This document shows positions 21,601 through 33,700 of a stretch of DNA of 64,000 nt, piece by piece. Location: contig CM043942.1 of the NCBI GenBank assembly GCA_014529385.2, positions 108,313,141 to 108,377,140 on the forward strand, in the 5' to 3' direction. A program made the translations under genes and the position numbers. The notes beneath the pieces are model-generated. The model worked only from the letters and a program-made list of their open reading frames with translations, did not search any database and had not been told where the DNA came from. Numbering within the stretch: position 1 is the stretch's first letter; every line of letters starts with the position of its first letter. This stretch comes from Adiantum capillus-veneris (Eukaryota; Streptophyta; Polypodiopsida; Polypodiales; Pteridaceae).

Positions 21601-24061
21601 GAAGTGATTGTGTATTAGTTGGATCATATCCCTGCTGCCACTCCTAGAGATACAATCAATGTTGCAACTAAGCAACAGGTCTTTGCAAGTGGAGATCTTA
21701 TTCACAACTGGATCTTGAAATAATCTTCTCACATTATGAACAGAAGAGAAAGATGTCTAACACCCCAAAAAAGGTAGTCGTACTAAATTTCCTTGGGTTT
21801 TAAAAACAAGAGGTCCCCTACTTTGAGGTTCTCTTAGATTATTCATGTCATTGCATGAATTAGATGTTTGATGAGTAAGCCATGCCTACTTGCTATCATT
21901 GTAAAGTGTCATCTATATTAGTTGCACCTTGTGCATAGAGACAATCATGTAAAGTGCTCACCGTTGTAGACATATACAACAATCACAAACTAATCTACTA
22001 GCCTTAATTCCTCTTGAACAAAGTAGCTGATAGCATAGCGAATGTGTAAACCATGCTTTAATGGAATGAGTCCACAATACTGGCATGCCATGCATGCATA
22101 ACAAAAAAATAATGTGATAAGACCTTGGCTTCAATGACAGTCTCCACAATGTGAGCAGATACTATGCATGCCTTGCACGATGTGTGGCCATTGCAAACCA
22201 TAATTGTGAGCTTATATCCTCTTATTGCCAACTTTGTGTGTTATTATCCTTGATCTTAAGTTAATGGATAGTATTTGGCACAGAATAGAAGCTTTCCTTC
22301 GCAGTAAGTATGTCAAAGTACTTTTCTTTGCGCTGCAAATAATGTTTTTTGAAATAAAATGTTAAAGACAAAAATACCGACTTCCAATAAAAAACAGGTG
22401 GACGTCTTACCAAGTTTCCCCAAGTTTGTATGCTACCAGCATATTCCAAAATTTGGAAACTTATGGGCAATATGCCCTAAAGTGAAGCCTTTCTTCGCAT
22501 AAGTTCATTTAGGAGATGAAAAGAACGGAGCCTAAGTGCTCATAGATTACATGTGCTTGTGGAAAAACAAAAGAGAATCAACCTTGTCAAAATTTCATAG
22601 AGAAAAGGTCTTGCCAAATTATGCAACTTCTTGAGAATGATGAGATTGCCCAATAGTACAAGAGATAGCTCCTAAAGCTTAGCTATTGAATATCATTGAG
22701 TTGCCAACATTTGTTTGACCAAAGCAATATTTTCTTGTCAAGTTGGCATTGTAGAATATCCTGCAAAATGGAATAAGTTCAAAATTGAAACTTATATTTA
22801 AGATACTCATCAATTTTTGTAACCACCCCTCCTAGCATCAGAAGTCGGAGCATCTTGTGGCAAAATTGTGCTTTTAATGTACTTCGTGTACTTATTTTTC
22901 CTGCACTCTGGCAAACTGTAATTGGTTTGGAGTAACTATGCCCCAATGCATAAATATAAGTAGGGAGTTGTGCTCCTAAAATCCTTGCTTTTCCCCTCCG
23001 CTTGACAACACAAAGAGGATACATGAAAGAGATACTAGCAAACAGAACGCACAAGCTAGTTTCTTGAGTATTTTATACGAAGACTTGCTCCCATAAGTGC
23101 ATTTGATGGCATTTTCATACTTGAGACAGGTAAAAGAAAATTAATCTTGTCGAGTAATTTATTGGACAAAAAAATTAAAAACATCTACAGTAATTGGAGA
23201 AAAAAAGCGTATCTAGGTTGCCCAATACTGTTGGCATTTACCCTTGAAATTTTGTTGGATCTATCTTGTTGACAATGGGTTGAGCATAAACGTTTCTGAC
23301 TACATCGGACTTAGTATCAACAACCTTGCACAGAGCCATGCTCGTTGCATGTTGTGGAGGTAATGTCCAATTGGAGCCCTTTAGCCCCAAGCTTTTAAGC
23401 CCCGTTGCCAACTGAAAAGCATTGTGTGCTACCTCTACTTGAGAGGAGCCCTAAAAGTGGTTGAATTTCCTTGAAATCCACATACACTTAAGACAAAATC
23501 CATGTAGATGAATGGAATTGTTCATTATAACAGCCTTGCTATAACGACAATCAACCCACACTTGATAAACTCCAACATACCCCTTGGACAACAATCATTG
23601 CACAAGTTGGAATTCACAACCCTAAACAACATGCAGATGATTGCAAAATTGAATCTGAATCTTAAACATGAGTACCTAGATGCTTGTCGGTGGATGTACC
23701 AATATGCCTTGCAATACTCCAAAGATACTAAATGCCATCAAGAAATCTTGAGTACTCTATCCCTTGGATAGTCGTGCATGCATGTGGAAAATTCCACCCG
23801 ATTGTGTCATGCATAGTCTTTGAATCCATCCCCAAAGCTTGATGCTTATCTTGGTTGGATAACGCATTCTGTGGAAAGAAGCCTCATAAGCTTGCCAAAA
23901 TTAACACTTTAATAGAAGATTGTGCTTGAAAAAATTTATGTAGCTCTTTCCACACAAGATGTGTGTGCAAGGGGTGTTACCCATGATGTCCGCCGGCCAT
24001 CTCTTCTGTCTTCTCTGCAAGAGATCTTGCCCATGGCCTCATGACCCAAGCTCATCACCTC

Positions 24062-24076
24062 TGAGAGAGAGAGAGA

Positions 24077-24172
<96 letters not shown>
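24062..24172. repeat. Compound (GA)n(CA)n(GA)n microsatellite
   Basis: Pure GA, then CA, then GA dinucleotide runs inside element D, near its primer site. Confidence 0.97.
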
Positions 24173-24175
<3 letters not shown>

Positions 24176-24227
24176 CAAAGCCATGCAAGGTAGCTTTTAC
24201 CCTTCTCCATAGCTTTCATCTCCCCTG

Positions 24228-24239
24228 AGCTCTGATACT
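24228..24239 (-). promoter_or_regulatory. Candidate primer-binding site of element D
   Basis: Minus strand TTAGTATCAGAGCTC region, one mismatch from TGGTATCAGAGC over the core, directly beside a TG that would start the 5' LTR at 24241. Confidence 0.5.
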
Positions 24240-24554
24240 AATGTAAGACAGAGGGGAAATAGACTTGCAAAAAACCACCCAACCATCCTATATATAGGCC
24301 ACTGGCCCTCTGGCTCTTAGCTATATATAGACCCCTATACTGCAAGTATGTCTGACACTTTGCCAGGGTAGTGCCCTCCTATTCCTACACTTAGCATGAC
24401 ATGATTCCTCTTTACACTTGAACTTTCATGGAAAGAATTTCTCAAGTGAAAGGGGTAGTAGCTAAGTTCACTTTATCAAGTTGCTTACAATCATTTTTGG
24501 TTGCATGATACTCTAGGTTGGTCTAGTTCACTGATAGTTTACGAAGTTTCTTTG

Positions 24555-25746
24555 CAAAATCTAACCAAGGGGTTTGGATTTACACAATCCAACCAAGGGA
24601 ATTGGATTGCCAAGGCAATACCCACAGTTATTAGTTAAATCTTATCTTCACTAATCTCTTATTTTAGTGTTTAACAGGTTAAAGGAATATTGGGCCTTTT
24701 GAAGATATAATTTTTGTAATGTACCTTTGAGGTTTGAAAATTTTCCTTTACCTCTTGGTAAGTATACATTATTTTACACCTCATAGTAAACATATGATTT
24801 GGTTTTGTTTCTTTTTTGAGTATGCTTTGATTGAGCTTTATAAGTGGGATGCATATTCTTGAAGCTTTTATCCACTTAACTCTTCAGAGAAATGACAAGG
24901 TCATGTATGAGCAAAGGATTTTGAGAAAGCAGTGTACCGGGTCAATTTTTGCAACCTATTACTTTCTCTCTCAACTCTTCATTTTGATACAATCAAGGTT
25001 TCACTCCCTATTGCCTACATGATGGTAGGGTTTTGTTTAGCACATGTTGTTAGTCGCAAGGTGTGCATCATGGTCTCGGAGCTCATGGAGTTTAATTTAG
25101 TAAGTGTGGAGCAAGGTTTATGAGGGTCCCTCTCACTCATGTCACATAGTGTTTTCAGTTACCTCCACACCCAAGTACAATGGATGTCATAATTCTTGAC
25201 ATCACTATATAAGACATGTTCCACATGTGGAGAATATCGGTCTTTGGGATTGACACTAGTGTCTATTCCCCTAATTATGTGTCGTGATAAAGTCCCTTGA
25301 TGCTGGTCAAATCTGTCTATTCGACCATTTTGAGCACGTAGTATTGAAAACAATTCCAATGGCAAAAAATTGTTGGATACCTAATAAGACTTGTTAAGGT
25401 TACGACTATTGTTAAACAACATTAACAGATGACTGTTTATGCATATAACAAGGTTATGTATTGTGAATAAAAATGTTTCATTATTTATACATAGATGTGA
25501 TTTATTCTTCACATTCTATTATAGTCCAAATGCTTTAGCAAGGCTTTCAAGTAATTGTAATGAGGGAAGTATTTAGTTTCATTTTGTAGAGCTATTTACA
25601 CATTTTATTGCCTCCTCTTTCATATGTGCTACGAATATAACATCCACCACAAGCATTGGCAACTATAGTAGTGGAAAATGCATCCAAATGTTATCGGCCT
25701 AGTGTTTAGCAAATGCAAATATTTGGAATGGCATGCAAATTCATGA
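24555..25746 (+). repeat. Inverted fragment of the element D family
   Basis: Reverse-complement similarity to 20336-21430. Shared blocks include AAGTGTGGAGCAAGGTTTATGAGG with CTCTCACTCATGTC, the TTCTATTATAGTCCAAAT block, and CTAGTGTTTAGCAAATGC. Identity falls off near 25746, about 100 bp before the PPR start codon. The arms are diverged, roughly 70-85 percent by eye, so the copies are old. Confidence 0.75.
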
Positions 25747-25851
25747 TTCTCTCTCTTCTCTTCTCGTCTTCTTCTTCTTCTTCTCTCTCGCGCATGCGCA
25801 GTAAGTGATTGCGTACTGTTGTACAAACCTAGGTTCACAGCATGAGGGTAA

Positions 25852-27795
25852 ATGCCGCTCTTGTCTTGCCATTTTCTGAGCGAGCTACTGCTTTCCGGTC
25901 GTAAGCCGAATGTATTGTTCGGACAGAGGAACTCAAAATCCTGCGATTGTGAGCTCAAGCTCAACCAGGAACCGCTGTGGATCAATAGTTGGTGCAAGCC
26001 ACATTGGGCAGCAACAGAGAGAAGTCCTGGAGAGGAAGAGATTGACAAGTATGCAACCCAATCTTTCATGGCACTGCTCAAGGCATGTGCCAAGAAGAAG
26101 GATTTGCAACAAGGCACAAGACTACACACAAATATTTGCAACAGTGGTTTGCTCACTACCAATACACATTTGGGAAACATGGTGATCACTATGTACGCTA
26201 AATGTGGCGCACTTCACAAGGCTCAGCAGGTTCATCACCAACTTCCCCATCGAGATGCCATCTCTTGGAATGCTCTTATTGCAGGATATGCTCAAAATGA
26301 GCAGGGTGAGGAAGCTCTCCACTCCTATGAGCAAATGCTAAGTGAGGGTTTTTCTCCTGATGCCATTACTTACTCTTCCATCTTGAAGGCCTGCGGCATC
26401 ACTCAAAATCTTGACATTGGCACACAAATTCATGATAAGATCGCCAGCCAGGGGCTATTGAGAGGAGATATTGTGCTTGGTAGTTCTTTGGTCGACATGT
26501 ATGCCAAGTGTAATGTGCTCTCAAAAGCAAAAGAAGTGCTTGAGGACCTTCCTGTTAGGGATGTCATCTCTTGGAATGCATTGATTGCTGGCTATTCCCA
26601 ACAAGGGAAAGGAGAGGAAGCATTGGACTGCTTTGAGAGGATGCAAAGCGAAGGCCTCTCACCAACTGCAATTACTTACACTTGCGTCTTAAAAGCGTGC
26701 ACCATTACAGGTGCAGTTGAGAGGGGCAATGAAATTCATGATGAGATTGTTGGACAGGGACTTTTGGGGAAAAATGTAGTGCTTGGCACTGCTTTGGTCG
26801 ACATGTATGCCAAAAGTGGAAGGCTCTCAAAAGCTCAAATAGTACTTAATGAGCTTGGTGTTCGGGATGTAGTCCTTTGGAATGCTCTAATTGCAGGGTA
26901 TGCGCAACAGGGGCTGTGCAAAGAGGCGTTGGCATGTTTTCAACAAATGCAAGGTGATGGGGTCTCTCCAAATTCAATCACTTATGCTTGCATCTTGAAG
27001 GTGTGCGGAATCACAAAAGAAGGTGAGTGGGGCAAACAAATTCACGACATGATTATCAGTCAGGGCCTGCTCAAAAATAATATTGTGCTTGGGACTGCAT
27101 TGGTTGACATGTATGCCAAGTGTGGTGAGCTCAGAAAAGCAGCACAAGTGCTGAATGAGCTTCATGCTCGTGATGTGATTTCATGGAATGCTCTAATTGC
27201 TGGGTACGCCCAACAAGGGCAAGGCAAAGAAGCACTTGAGTGTATTGGGCAAATGAAGAGTGAGGGCTTCACTCCAAACTTAGTTTCATGGAATGCTGTA
27301 ATAGGAGGGTATGCCCAACAAGGGATGACGGAGGAAGCTTTAGATTATTACAAGTGTATGCAGCATGAGGGAATTCCTCCGGATGCAATCACATTTGTTT
27401 GTGTCCTCAGTGCATGCAGTCACGCAGGTTATATAGTTGAGGGCCAAATGTTTTATGAGAGTATGCAAAAGGTTCATGGCATCTCACCAAACGTAGAGCA
27501 CCACACTTGCATGATCGATCTTTTTGGCCGGACAGGGCATTTCGACAAGGCAATGGCAGTGATCAAGAAGTTGCCATCTTGCCATGATCTGCTAGTATGG
27601 TCTGCTCTTTTAGGTGCTTGTCAAAACTGGGGAAATGTAAAGCTTGGAAAATGGGCATTTGAGCATGCCGTAAATGTAGATGAACATGATCCTGCAGCAT
27701 ACGTTTGTATGGAAAAGATCTATGTGACTGCTGGCATGCTTGAGGAAGCACAAAAGATTGCAGCCATGAGAATGAGAAACTCAGTGCGGATTTAG
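25852..27795 (+). CDS. PLS-class PPR protein with terminal E1-like region
   Basis: 647 residues in one exon. The first 65 or so residues have no PPR motif and may include an organelle-targeting peptide. From about residue 72 (FMALLKACAKKKDLQQGTRLH) there are repeated P, L and S motifs. Hallmarks such as NMVITMYAKCGALHKAQ, SLVDMYAKCN and WNALIAGYAQQG recur about every 100 residues, giving roughly four PLS triplets. The tail (HTCMIDLFGRTG ... VWSALLGACQNWGNVKLG) is the L2-S2-E1 region, and the protein stops soon after (MRMRNSVRI) without E2 or DYW domains. Family knowledge: such proteins bind organellar RNA in sequence-specific fashion and act in C-to-U editing or RNA processing, recruiting a DYW partner when they lack that domain. 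The target is not predictable here by eye. The intronless form and motif wording resemble the expanded PPR families of ferns and lycophytes. The frame is clean; an expressed gene is likely. Confidence 0.9.
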   Translation: MPLLSCHFLSELLLSGRKPNVLFGQRNSKSCDCELKLNQEPLWINSWCKPHWAATERSPGEEEIDKYATQSFMALLKACAKKKDLQQGTRLHTNICNSGLLTTNTHLGNMVITMYAKCGALHKAQQVHHQLPHRDAISWNALIAGYAQNEQGEEALHSYEQMLSEGFSPDAITYSSILKACGITQNLDIGTQIHDKIASQGLLRGDIVLGSSLVDMYAKCNVLSKAKEVLEDLPVRDVISWNALIAGYSQQGKGEEALDCFERMQSEGLSPTAITYTCVLKACTITGAVERGNEIHDEIVGQGLLGKNVVLGTALVDMYAKSGRLSKAQIVLNELGVRDVVLWNALIAGYAQQGLCKEALACFQQMQGDGVSPNSITYACILKVCGITKEGEWGKQIHDMIISQGLLKNNIVLGTALVDMYAKCGELRKAAQVLNELHARDVISWNALIAGYAQQGQGKEALECIGQMKSEGFTPNLVSWNAVIGGYAQQGMTEEALDYYKCMQHEGIPPDAITFVCVLSACSHAGYIVEGQMFYESMQKVHGISPNVEHHTCMIDLFGRTGHFDKAMAVIKKLPSCHDLLVWSALLGACQNWGNVKLGKWAFEHAVNVDEHDPAAYVCMEKIYVTAGMLEEAQKIAAMRMRNSVRI

Positions 27796-29252
27796 TGATG
27801 ATGTGGTTGTAGGGTCGCTTCTTGCTCAGAGCTTCATAGTCAAAAGAGAATCTTGCAGAGATGACTTCTTCTCATTATATTGGCTCATGCCGTGATTACT
27901 TTTGGGTGCCTGGGCACTTGAGGTTGCGGGCTTGCATCAACATGGCTTTTGCTCGAGTGGAATGATTTTTTTCTGACATTTGGTCCATCGAATATGGGAT
28001 GAAGTTTTGGGTACTTGAAGGTGGTTTATTTACTATTGGTCTGGCATCTGCTTGCCCTGCTCCGTAGTGATGTAAACCTCTACCCTCCACTCATGACTGC
28101 GTTGAGTTTGTGACTTTTCAGAGATTCGCACACATGGCTGCCCAAGAGAAGCAGGTTTATGGAAACATAAAGCAGGAAGTGGTGTCAATGAAGATATCAA
28201 GGGACTGACTCATGGTAAAGACAAGAAGTGTCTTGCTAAAAGACATGCTCTATTAAGTGTTAGAATGGGAGGCCAGGTAAAGAAGTTAGGTGTGAGGAGG
28301 TAGCATACATCTGTAGAACTCAATGCAACAGACTAAAAGTTGGTGCTAGTTTCTCGCATCTTAGGACTAATTATCTTAATTAGTTTTCTGGTCATGTAAC
28401 TGGTAGCATCTATGAGAGGTCTGTATCTGGCAAGGGGAGTGGGGAGTTCAGCGGTGATAGCGTCCCAGTTGGATAATTATGGATGTTTGACATTGTCTGA
28501 ATGAGTTGTGCCTCAATATTGGGCCTAGATTTAGAGTTAGTGATTGTTTGGTGGCTCTGCTGGGGAATGAACTTACTAACAAGTCAATTAGAAATTAAAA
28601 TGGCTTGCCTTTCATTGAGAACAAGTTAACTATAATATGATTGCATCAAGCTAATTACAAATCAAAATGGTATGCTTAAATACAAATTAATACTCCAAAT
28701 ATTTGGTTTATCAGAAATTTGTTACAAAAATGAAGTTTTGCAATGATATGGTGATGCTTGTTATTCAAATGAAACCAAAACCTTAATACCTTCACAAAAA
28801 AATGGAAGAGAAAAGGTCTCCATCCATATGTTCAGAAGAATCTTAAAAGAAACCTTGAAAGAAATCCCACTATGCTTCTATTTAGAGGAACAAGAACAAA
28901 CATTTTGTAAAGAGATAGAGGAGAGAGCTTGAGCTTTCACAAGCGCACACTCCCACAACCAAAAGAGCACACAATTGAAATGGAGACACAAAGCTGTTGC
29001 TTCTTTTTCACGATACAAAATGATGATGAGGTCTACTAAACATATGTGGAAAATAAATTTATAAGAACTATGTACAATGGTCAATGTGAAACCACTAGTG
29101 AGTAAGCAAGCTAGATAAGTGGCCATCACTCTTGATAGGTAGACCATGTTGGTGAAGTTTAGTTGTAGTGCCACTAGCGATGATCTTTGTGTCCGCTATC
29201 TCATGCACGTGACAATGTAACCAAGAAGTCATCTAAGCATACCATGTGCTGA
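27796..29252. other. No gene seen; includes the PPR 3' flank
   Basis: AT-rich with only short frames. The first few hundred bases would include the PPR 3' untranslated region. I see no transposon hallmark. Confidence 0.5.
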
Positions 29253-29547
29253 GCAACACTCCTCAAGCTCAACACCATCTCTCGTACTCTTAAGGATAGC
29301 TTGAAATTGCCTTAGCTTCTCTATTCCTAGGGCTTTCATGAAGATCTCCAACTTGCTCATTCATCCTCACAGACCTAAGGTCGATGTCGCCTCTCTGATG
29401 AAAGCGTAGTGTACCTCAATGTGCTTCGTCCTTGTGTGGAACACGCCGTGTTCCACACTAAGTGTATGTTGCTAAGGTTGTTGTAGTGAATGAGAATCGA
29501 TTTCCAAACGTGTGTATCCAACTCTCTAAGTAGCCTTCTCCAATCAT
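29253..29547 (-). pseudogene. Copia RNase H/3' end fragment (H)
   Basis: Minus-strand Copia 3' pol remnant. It resembles 33701-33880 block for block (GACCTAAGGTCGATGTCGCC versus GCCTAAGGTCAATGTCGCC, and TGTATGTTGCTAAGGTTGT versus TGTATGTTGCTACGGTTGT). It carries traces of the RNase H end (DLRHIR..DQQVADIF-type wording) but many stops. Confidence 0.6.
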
Positions 29548-29591
29548 GCTACCAAGGCCTTCGTGAAGATCTTCAACCTGCTCATCCATCC

Positions 29592-29813
29592 TGTTGGAAT
29601 TAGGGTTGCAGGAAAACACTCACAGCTTGGAGAAGACGAAAGAAGCTCAAGGTACACAACAGGGAGTATATTACTTAGTGTGCAATGGAAAGATAGATAG
29701 CCCTAGAATGAATGGCCGTATATACAATGCACGGGGAAAAAACCCTCCTAAAGAAAAAAACCCCGGGTCCTAAGTGTGTTCACGCACGTCACTACTACAT
29801 GTATATGGTAACA
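29592..29813 (-). repeat. 3' LTR of element F
   Basis: 222 bp, starts TGTTGGAATTAGGG and ends ATGGTAACA. Pairs with 33465-33695. Confidence 0.92.
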
Positions 29814-29888
29814 AATCTCCCCTGGAATGATGCAGGGAACGAGAGCTGACACATGAGTAAAGGGAAGTGCCATGCCCTGAGGACATGA

Positions 29889-32800
29889 TTAGTCCACAAA
29901 GGGGAGTAACCCCAAAGCTTTGCGGAAAGCTATGAACTTCTCACGAGACAATACCTTTGTGAAAATATATGCAAGGTTGTCCTGTGTTGGCACATAAGCC
30001 AAGCTGATCTCTCCTGCCGAGAGCCTCGCCATGAAATGCCAATGAAACAAAAACCATTTGTGGACACTCACGTGTCAAAACAACCAGCCTAGTCTAAGTC
30101 CGAAAAAGCAAGTAAGTCTGGCGGCAATGATCCCCCCGGGATAAAACAAGCCAAGATGTAAAGTGCCACTCACGTAGCGATAAATTATGTTGAAAACCTG
30201 CCAATGCTTAGACCCTAGGCTATGCATAAATATGCTGACTTGTGAGATTGCAAACTGAATATCCAGCCTCATGTTGCATACATAAATGAGGCATCCAGTA
30301 AAGAGTGACATCTGCAGAAATCACTAGCATCATGAAGATTCAATTTCAAATATGTTTTCATGGGAGTGGAAATAGGTTTGCAATCCTCAAATCCAAACTT
30401 ACATAGCAATGTCTCTATGTAACTTTTCTGACACAATGCAATACCACCATCACACTGCTTAAATGGTATACCCAAGTAATGATGCAATAGCCTAAATCTG
30501 TCATCTTGAAAGTAGCATTCAAATCAACCTTAAATTCAACAATATGTGCCTCATTGGGACCAATGATCAGCAAATCATCTACATAAAGAACCACAATGAG
30601 AAGTACATCACCCTCACGCTTTACATACAACGTGCTTTCTGTTGGGTTGTTACAAAATCCTCGTTTGCCTAAATGAGTGTCAGCCTTCTCATACCAAGAA
30701 GGAGGAGATTGCTTCAACCCATACAAAGCTTTGTTACATTTGCACACCTTATCCTCTTGTCCTTTCTTGACAAAATCGCGAGGTTGCGTTAGATAAACTT
30801 CCTCAAATATGTCACCATTCAAGAAAGCAGTAACAATGTCTGATTGATGTACATCCCAACCAAAATGAGCTGCCAATGCACATAGAAAACGCACAATAGT
30901 CATACGACAAGTGGGAGAAAAAGTCTCTTCATAATCTATGCCTTTTTGTTGTGCATAACACTTTGCAACAAGTCAAGCGTTATAGCAATCAATCTCACCA
31001 TCCGGCTTGTGTTTCAATTACTTCGTACCAATGGCCTTTTTGACAGGAGGCAAATCACATAAAGTCCATGTGTCAATAGAAGGCTTTCTATCGTGCCATG
31101 CTTCATATGTAGTAATAGACTGCAAAGCTTTCGTAGGATACATGTTTGCTACATAATGGCACACATGATGGCCTCAATCCAAAAAGAATGTGGAAAAGCT
31201 TGACTTTTGGCCATATATCGTACCATCTCCGTAAGTGACCTATTTTTTCTCTCGGAAACACCATTTTGTTGAGGTATATAAGGCATTGTACATTGGTGTT
31301 TTATCCCACGACTAGCCAGAAATGCATTAAATTCATGAGAATATACTCCCCCCTCGATCGGAATGGAGGGTGCCCATAGTACATTTCAAAATATTTTCAG
31401 CCATAGCCATAAATTGTTTGAAGCACATAAATACTTCGGACTTTGCTTTAAGAGGAAATAATACATGCCTGGAGTAATCATCAATGAAAGTCACGAAGTA
31501 CACGTAATTGCCCAAGGACGGAGTTTGCATGGGCGCACAAACATCACTATGCATAAGTTGCAACCTGCATGTGGCCCTAACTGAACCATCCTTTGGAAAG
31601 TTTGAACGCTGCATCTTACCCAAAATACAGCCTTCACAAACAAGTTTGACAGGTGCTCAAGAGACAGCAAAGAAGCAACCATATCAGATTTCTGAATACG
31701 CAGCAAACTGGTAAAATTCAGATGAGCGAAACATGCATGCCAAAGTTTTGCATCTGAAATAGCCTTTGAATCTAAAACTGCATTTGTAAAATTTTACCAC
31801 ACTTGTCATACAAAGTGAGCTTATAGCCCACATCATAAAATGCTAGATGCAACAATTTCATCACCAAAACTGAGATCATGTACTGTACATTTGTCATCCA
31901 CAATTGTGACTACAACACTAAGTCTAGCAAGTGCAGATACCGAAAAAATATTCTTTTGGATCCCAGGTACATAAAGTGCATCAACAAGTCTGAAAGAACC
32001 ATTTGCAGTAGTAAGCACAATCTTTCCAACTCCCTAAACCGGATAAGAAGCATTGATTGCACAAGTGCCTAAATTCTCATGAGGGACAGACTCAAGAGAG
32101 GTGAACAAATCACAATGTGAGGTAATGTGCTTTGTAGCACCATTGTCAAAATACCACACATGTGAATGTGCAGCAACTTACATGCATGCATCATGGAAAA
32201 CAAGATTATAGGTACATTCTGCACTAAAATCCCACTCTGCATCAACATCAGCATCATAGTTTCCTTTCACAGAAGACTCAACAATAGATGAATTTGTATT
32301 GGAACCAGCATTTGCAGTAGAACCACTCTCTTTCTTCTTAGCCTCTTTGGCCTTCAAATTAGGACACTGCTTCATCAAGTGATCATTAGCTTTACAATAA
32401 TGGCAACGCATCTTCTTTTTACCCTTATCACCAGAATTTCTAGACGAATTGCTGCCAACAGAAGCATTAGGAACATGTGATTTTCCACTCGTAGAAGAAT
32501 CATAAGAAGTGGTTGCATTGCTGTTACCACCCTTTCTTTGAGCAACAATAAAAGCATGTTCAAATGCACGCTGTCTAGTCCTGTTCTTCCTAGAAAGTGA
32601 CTCTTGCAACAGCAATGTGCACAATGCATCAAACTTGACAACTTCAGGATTTCCTTGGGTCATGAGTCTCCAAGTACTAGCAAAAATCTGGTAAGAGTCT
32701 TGGAAGGAATCAAGAACAGTCTGCACAAGGGAACTGTCTGAAATGACTTTACCTGCAGAAATAAGTTGCTCATTGATATCCTTGATACCAGCAAGGACAG

Positions 32801-33120
32801 TGTCCATATTATCTTCCTCATGCATAATCTTCGACTCCAGTTCTTTACAGCAATGCAATTTTTGCCTCATTGCAGCTTGCATAAAGACTAGCCAGAATAT
32901 CCCAAGCTTGTTTTGCAGATTTCGTTGAATGAATGTGAGTAATGGTGCAATTCACAGACAACACAATCAACGCATGAGCCTGCGCATCCTTTACATCCCA
33001 ACGAGCTTGTTCTTTCGTAGGCAAAACAACTCTAACAACAACAATCCTTGCAGCAAGACTTGCAACATCCTCAACATTGCCTACATCCTCAGAACCAAGA
33101 CGTACATCAATGCCCTGCAC
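29889..33120 (-). pseudogene. Degenerate Copia gag-pol of element F
   Basis: Pieces in order on the minus strand. Gag is at about 33120-32178, with a UBN2-like region and zinc knuckle CHYCKANDHLMKQCP. A protease/pre-integrase piece is at 32018-31833 (VDALYVPGIQKNIFSVSAL). Integrase is at 31623-31333 (LMHSDVCAPM, FIDDYSRH, LHSDRGG). Reverse transcriptase is at 30903-30415 (QSDIVTAFLNGDIFEEVYL, ALYGLKQSPPSWYEK, LYVDDLLIIG). RNase H remnants run to 29889 (LAYVPTQDNLAYIFTKVL). Frameshifts and stops separate the pieces, so it is not functional. Confidence 0.9.
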
Positions 33121-33450
33121 AATATTCCAGACGCCCTTTTACACAAGAACATGTTGCATCATGTAAGCCCACATAAGCTAATTGTCCCCATCCAATCTAT
33201 CCTCAACAACAAACATCTTGAACACATCTGTGTTGTTGTTAGCTATGGTAAATGCTGCACTTGATGTGAAAACTGCCAGAAAAGAGGAGAAACAAAGTGG
33301 GAACAACACATGCTATGTAGCACAAACCGTAGAAGACTATAAGGAGCCTGTAATGCAAAAGATGGCACTTACAAAAATTCTGCACAAAATGATAAAATAG
33401 CTTGTGCAATACTGCTTATAGTGGAAACGGAGGCCGAGAGGATGCAACCT

Positions 33451-33462
33451 GCTCTGATACCA
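33451..33462 (-). promoter_or_regulatory. Primer-binding site of element F
   Basis: Minus strand TGGTATCAGAGC, exact initiator-Met type, 2 bp from the 5' LTR. Confidence 0.93.
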
Positions 33463-33464
33463 AT

Positions 33465-33695
33465 TGTTGAAATTAGGGTTTCAAGAAAACACTCACAGCT
33501 TGGAGAAGATATAAGGAAGCTCAAGGCACATAGGAGAGAGTATATTACTTAGTGTGCAATGGAAAGATAGATAGCCCTAGAATGAATGGGCGTATATACA
33601 ATGCACGGGGAAAAAGAACCTCCTAAAGAGGGAAAAAATGCCTCGGCGGTCCTGAGTGTGTTCACACACGTCACTACCACATGTATATGGTAACA
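33465..33695 (-). repeat. 5' LTR of element F
   Basis: 231 bp, starts TGTTGAAATTAGGG and ends ATGGTAACA, followed by CATCC. Confidence 0.92.
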
Positions 33696-33700
33696 CATCC

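Larger units (their letters stand above)
19390..24400 (-). mobile_element. Element D: old, apparently non-coding LTR retrotransposon
   Basis: On the minus strand a presumed 5' LTR (24400-24241; TGTCATGCTAAG ... GTCTTACA) contains a TATATATAGC box and abuts an initiator-Met-like primer site. At the other end a polypurine tract (CTCCAAGGGGGGAATAA, about 19467-19483) abuts a sequence starting TGCCATGCCAAGGGTAGGAC, similar to the 5' LTR start (TGTCATGCTAAGTGTAGGAA). The left LTR decays after about 80 bp, so the left edge is approximate. The 4.7 kb interior has only short broken frames and no gag, RT or integrase motif I can see. Parts recur in inverted orientation at 24555-25746 and at 46330-49345, so this is a dispersed family. 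Confidence 0.5.
29592..33695 (-). mobile_element. Element F: degenerate Ty1/Copia retrotransposon
   Basis: LTRs are 29592-29813 and 33465-33695 (TG...CA), flanked by a perfect CATCC duplication (29587-29591 and 33696-33700). A primer site lies next to the right LTR and a polypurine tract (CCAGGGGAGATT, minus strand) next to the left LTR. The LTRs differ by many substitutions and small indels, and the coding region has multiple frameshifts, so this is older than A or B. It inserted into another Copia remnant (G), whose sequence resumes at 33701. Confidence 0.93.

Noticed and set aside
20336-25746. A DNA transposon with 1.1-kb terminal inverted repeats
   Set aside because: The similarity continues beyond one arm and a third copy shows a polypurine tract and LTR-like edge, so inverted copies of an LTR element fit better.
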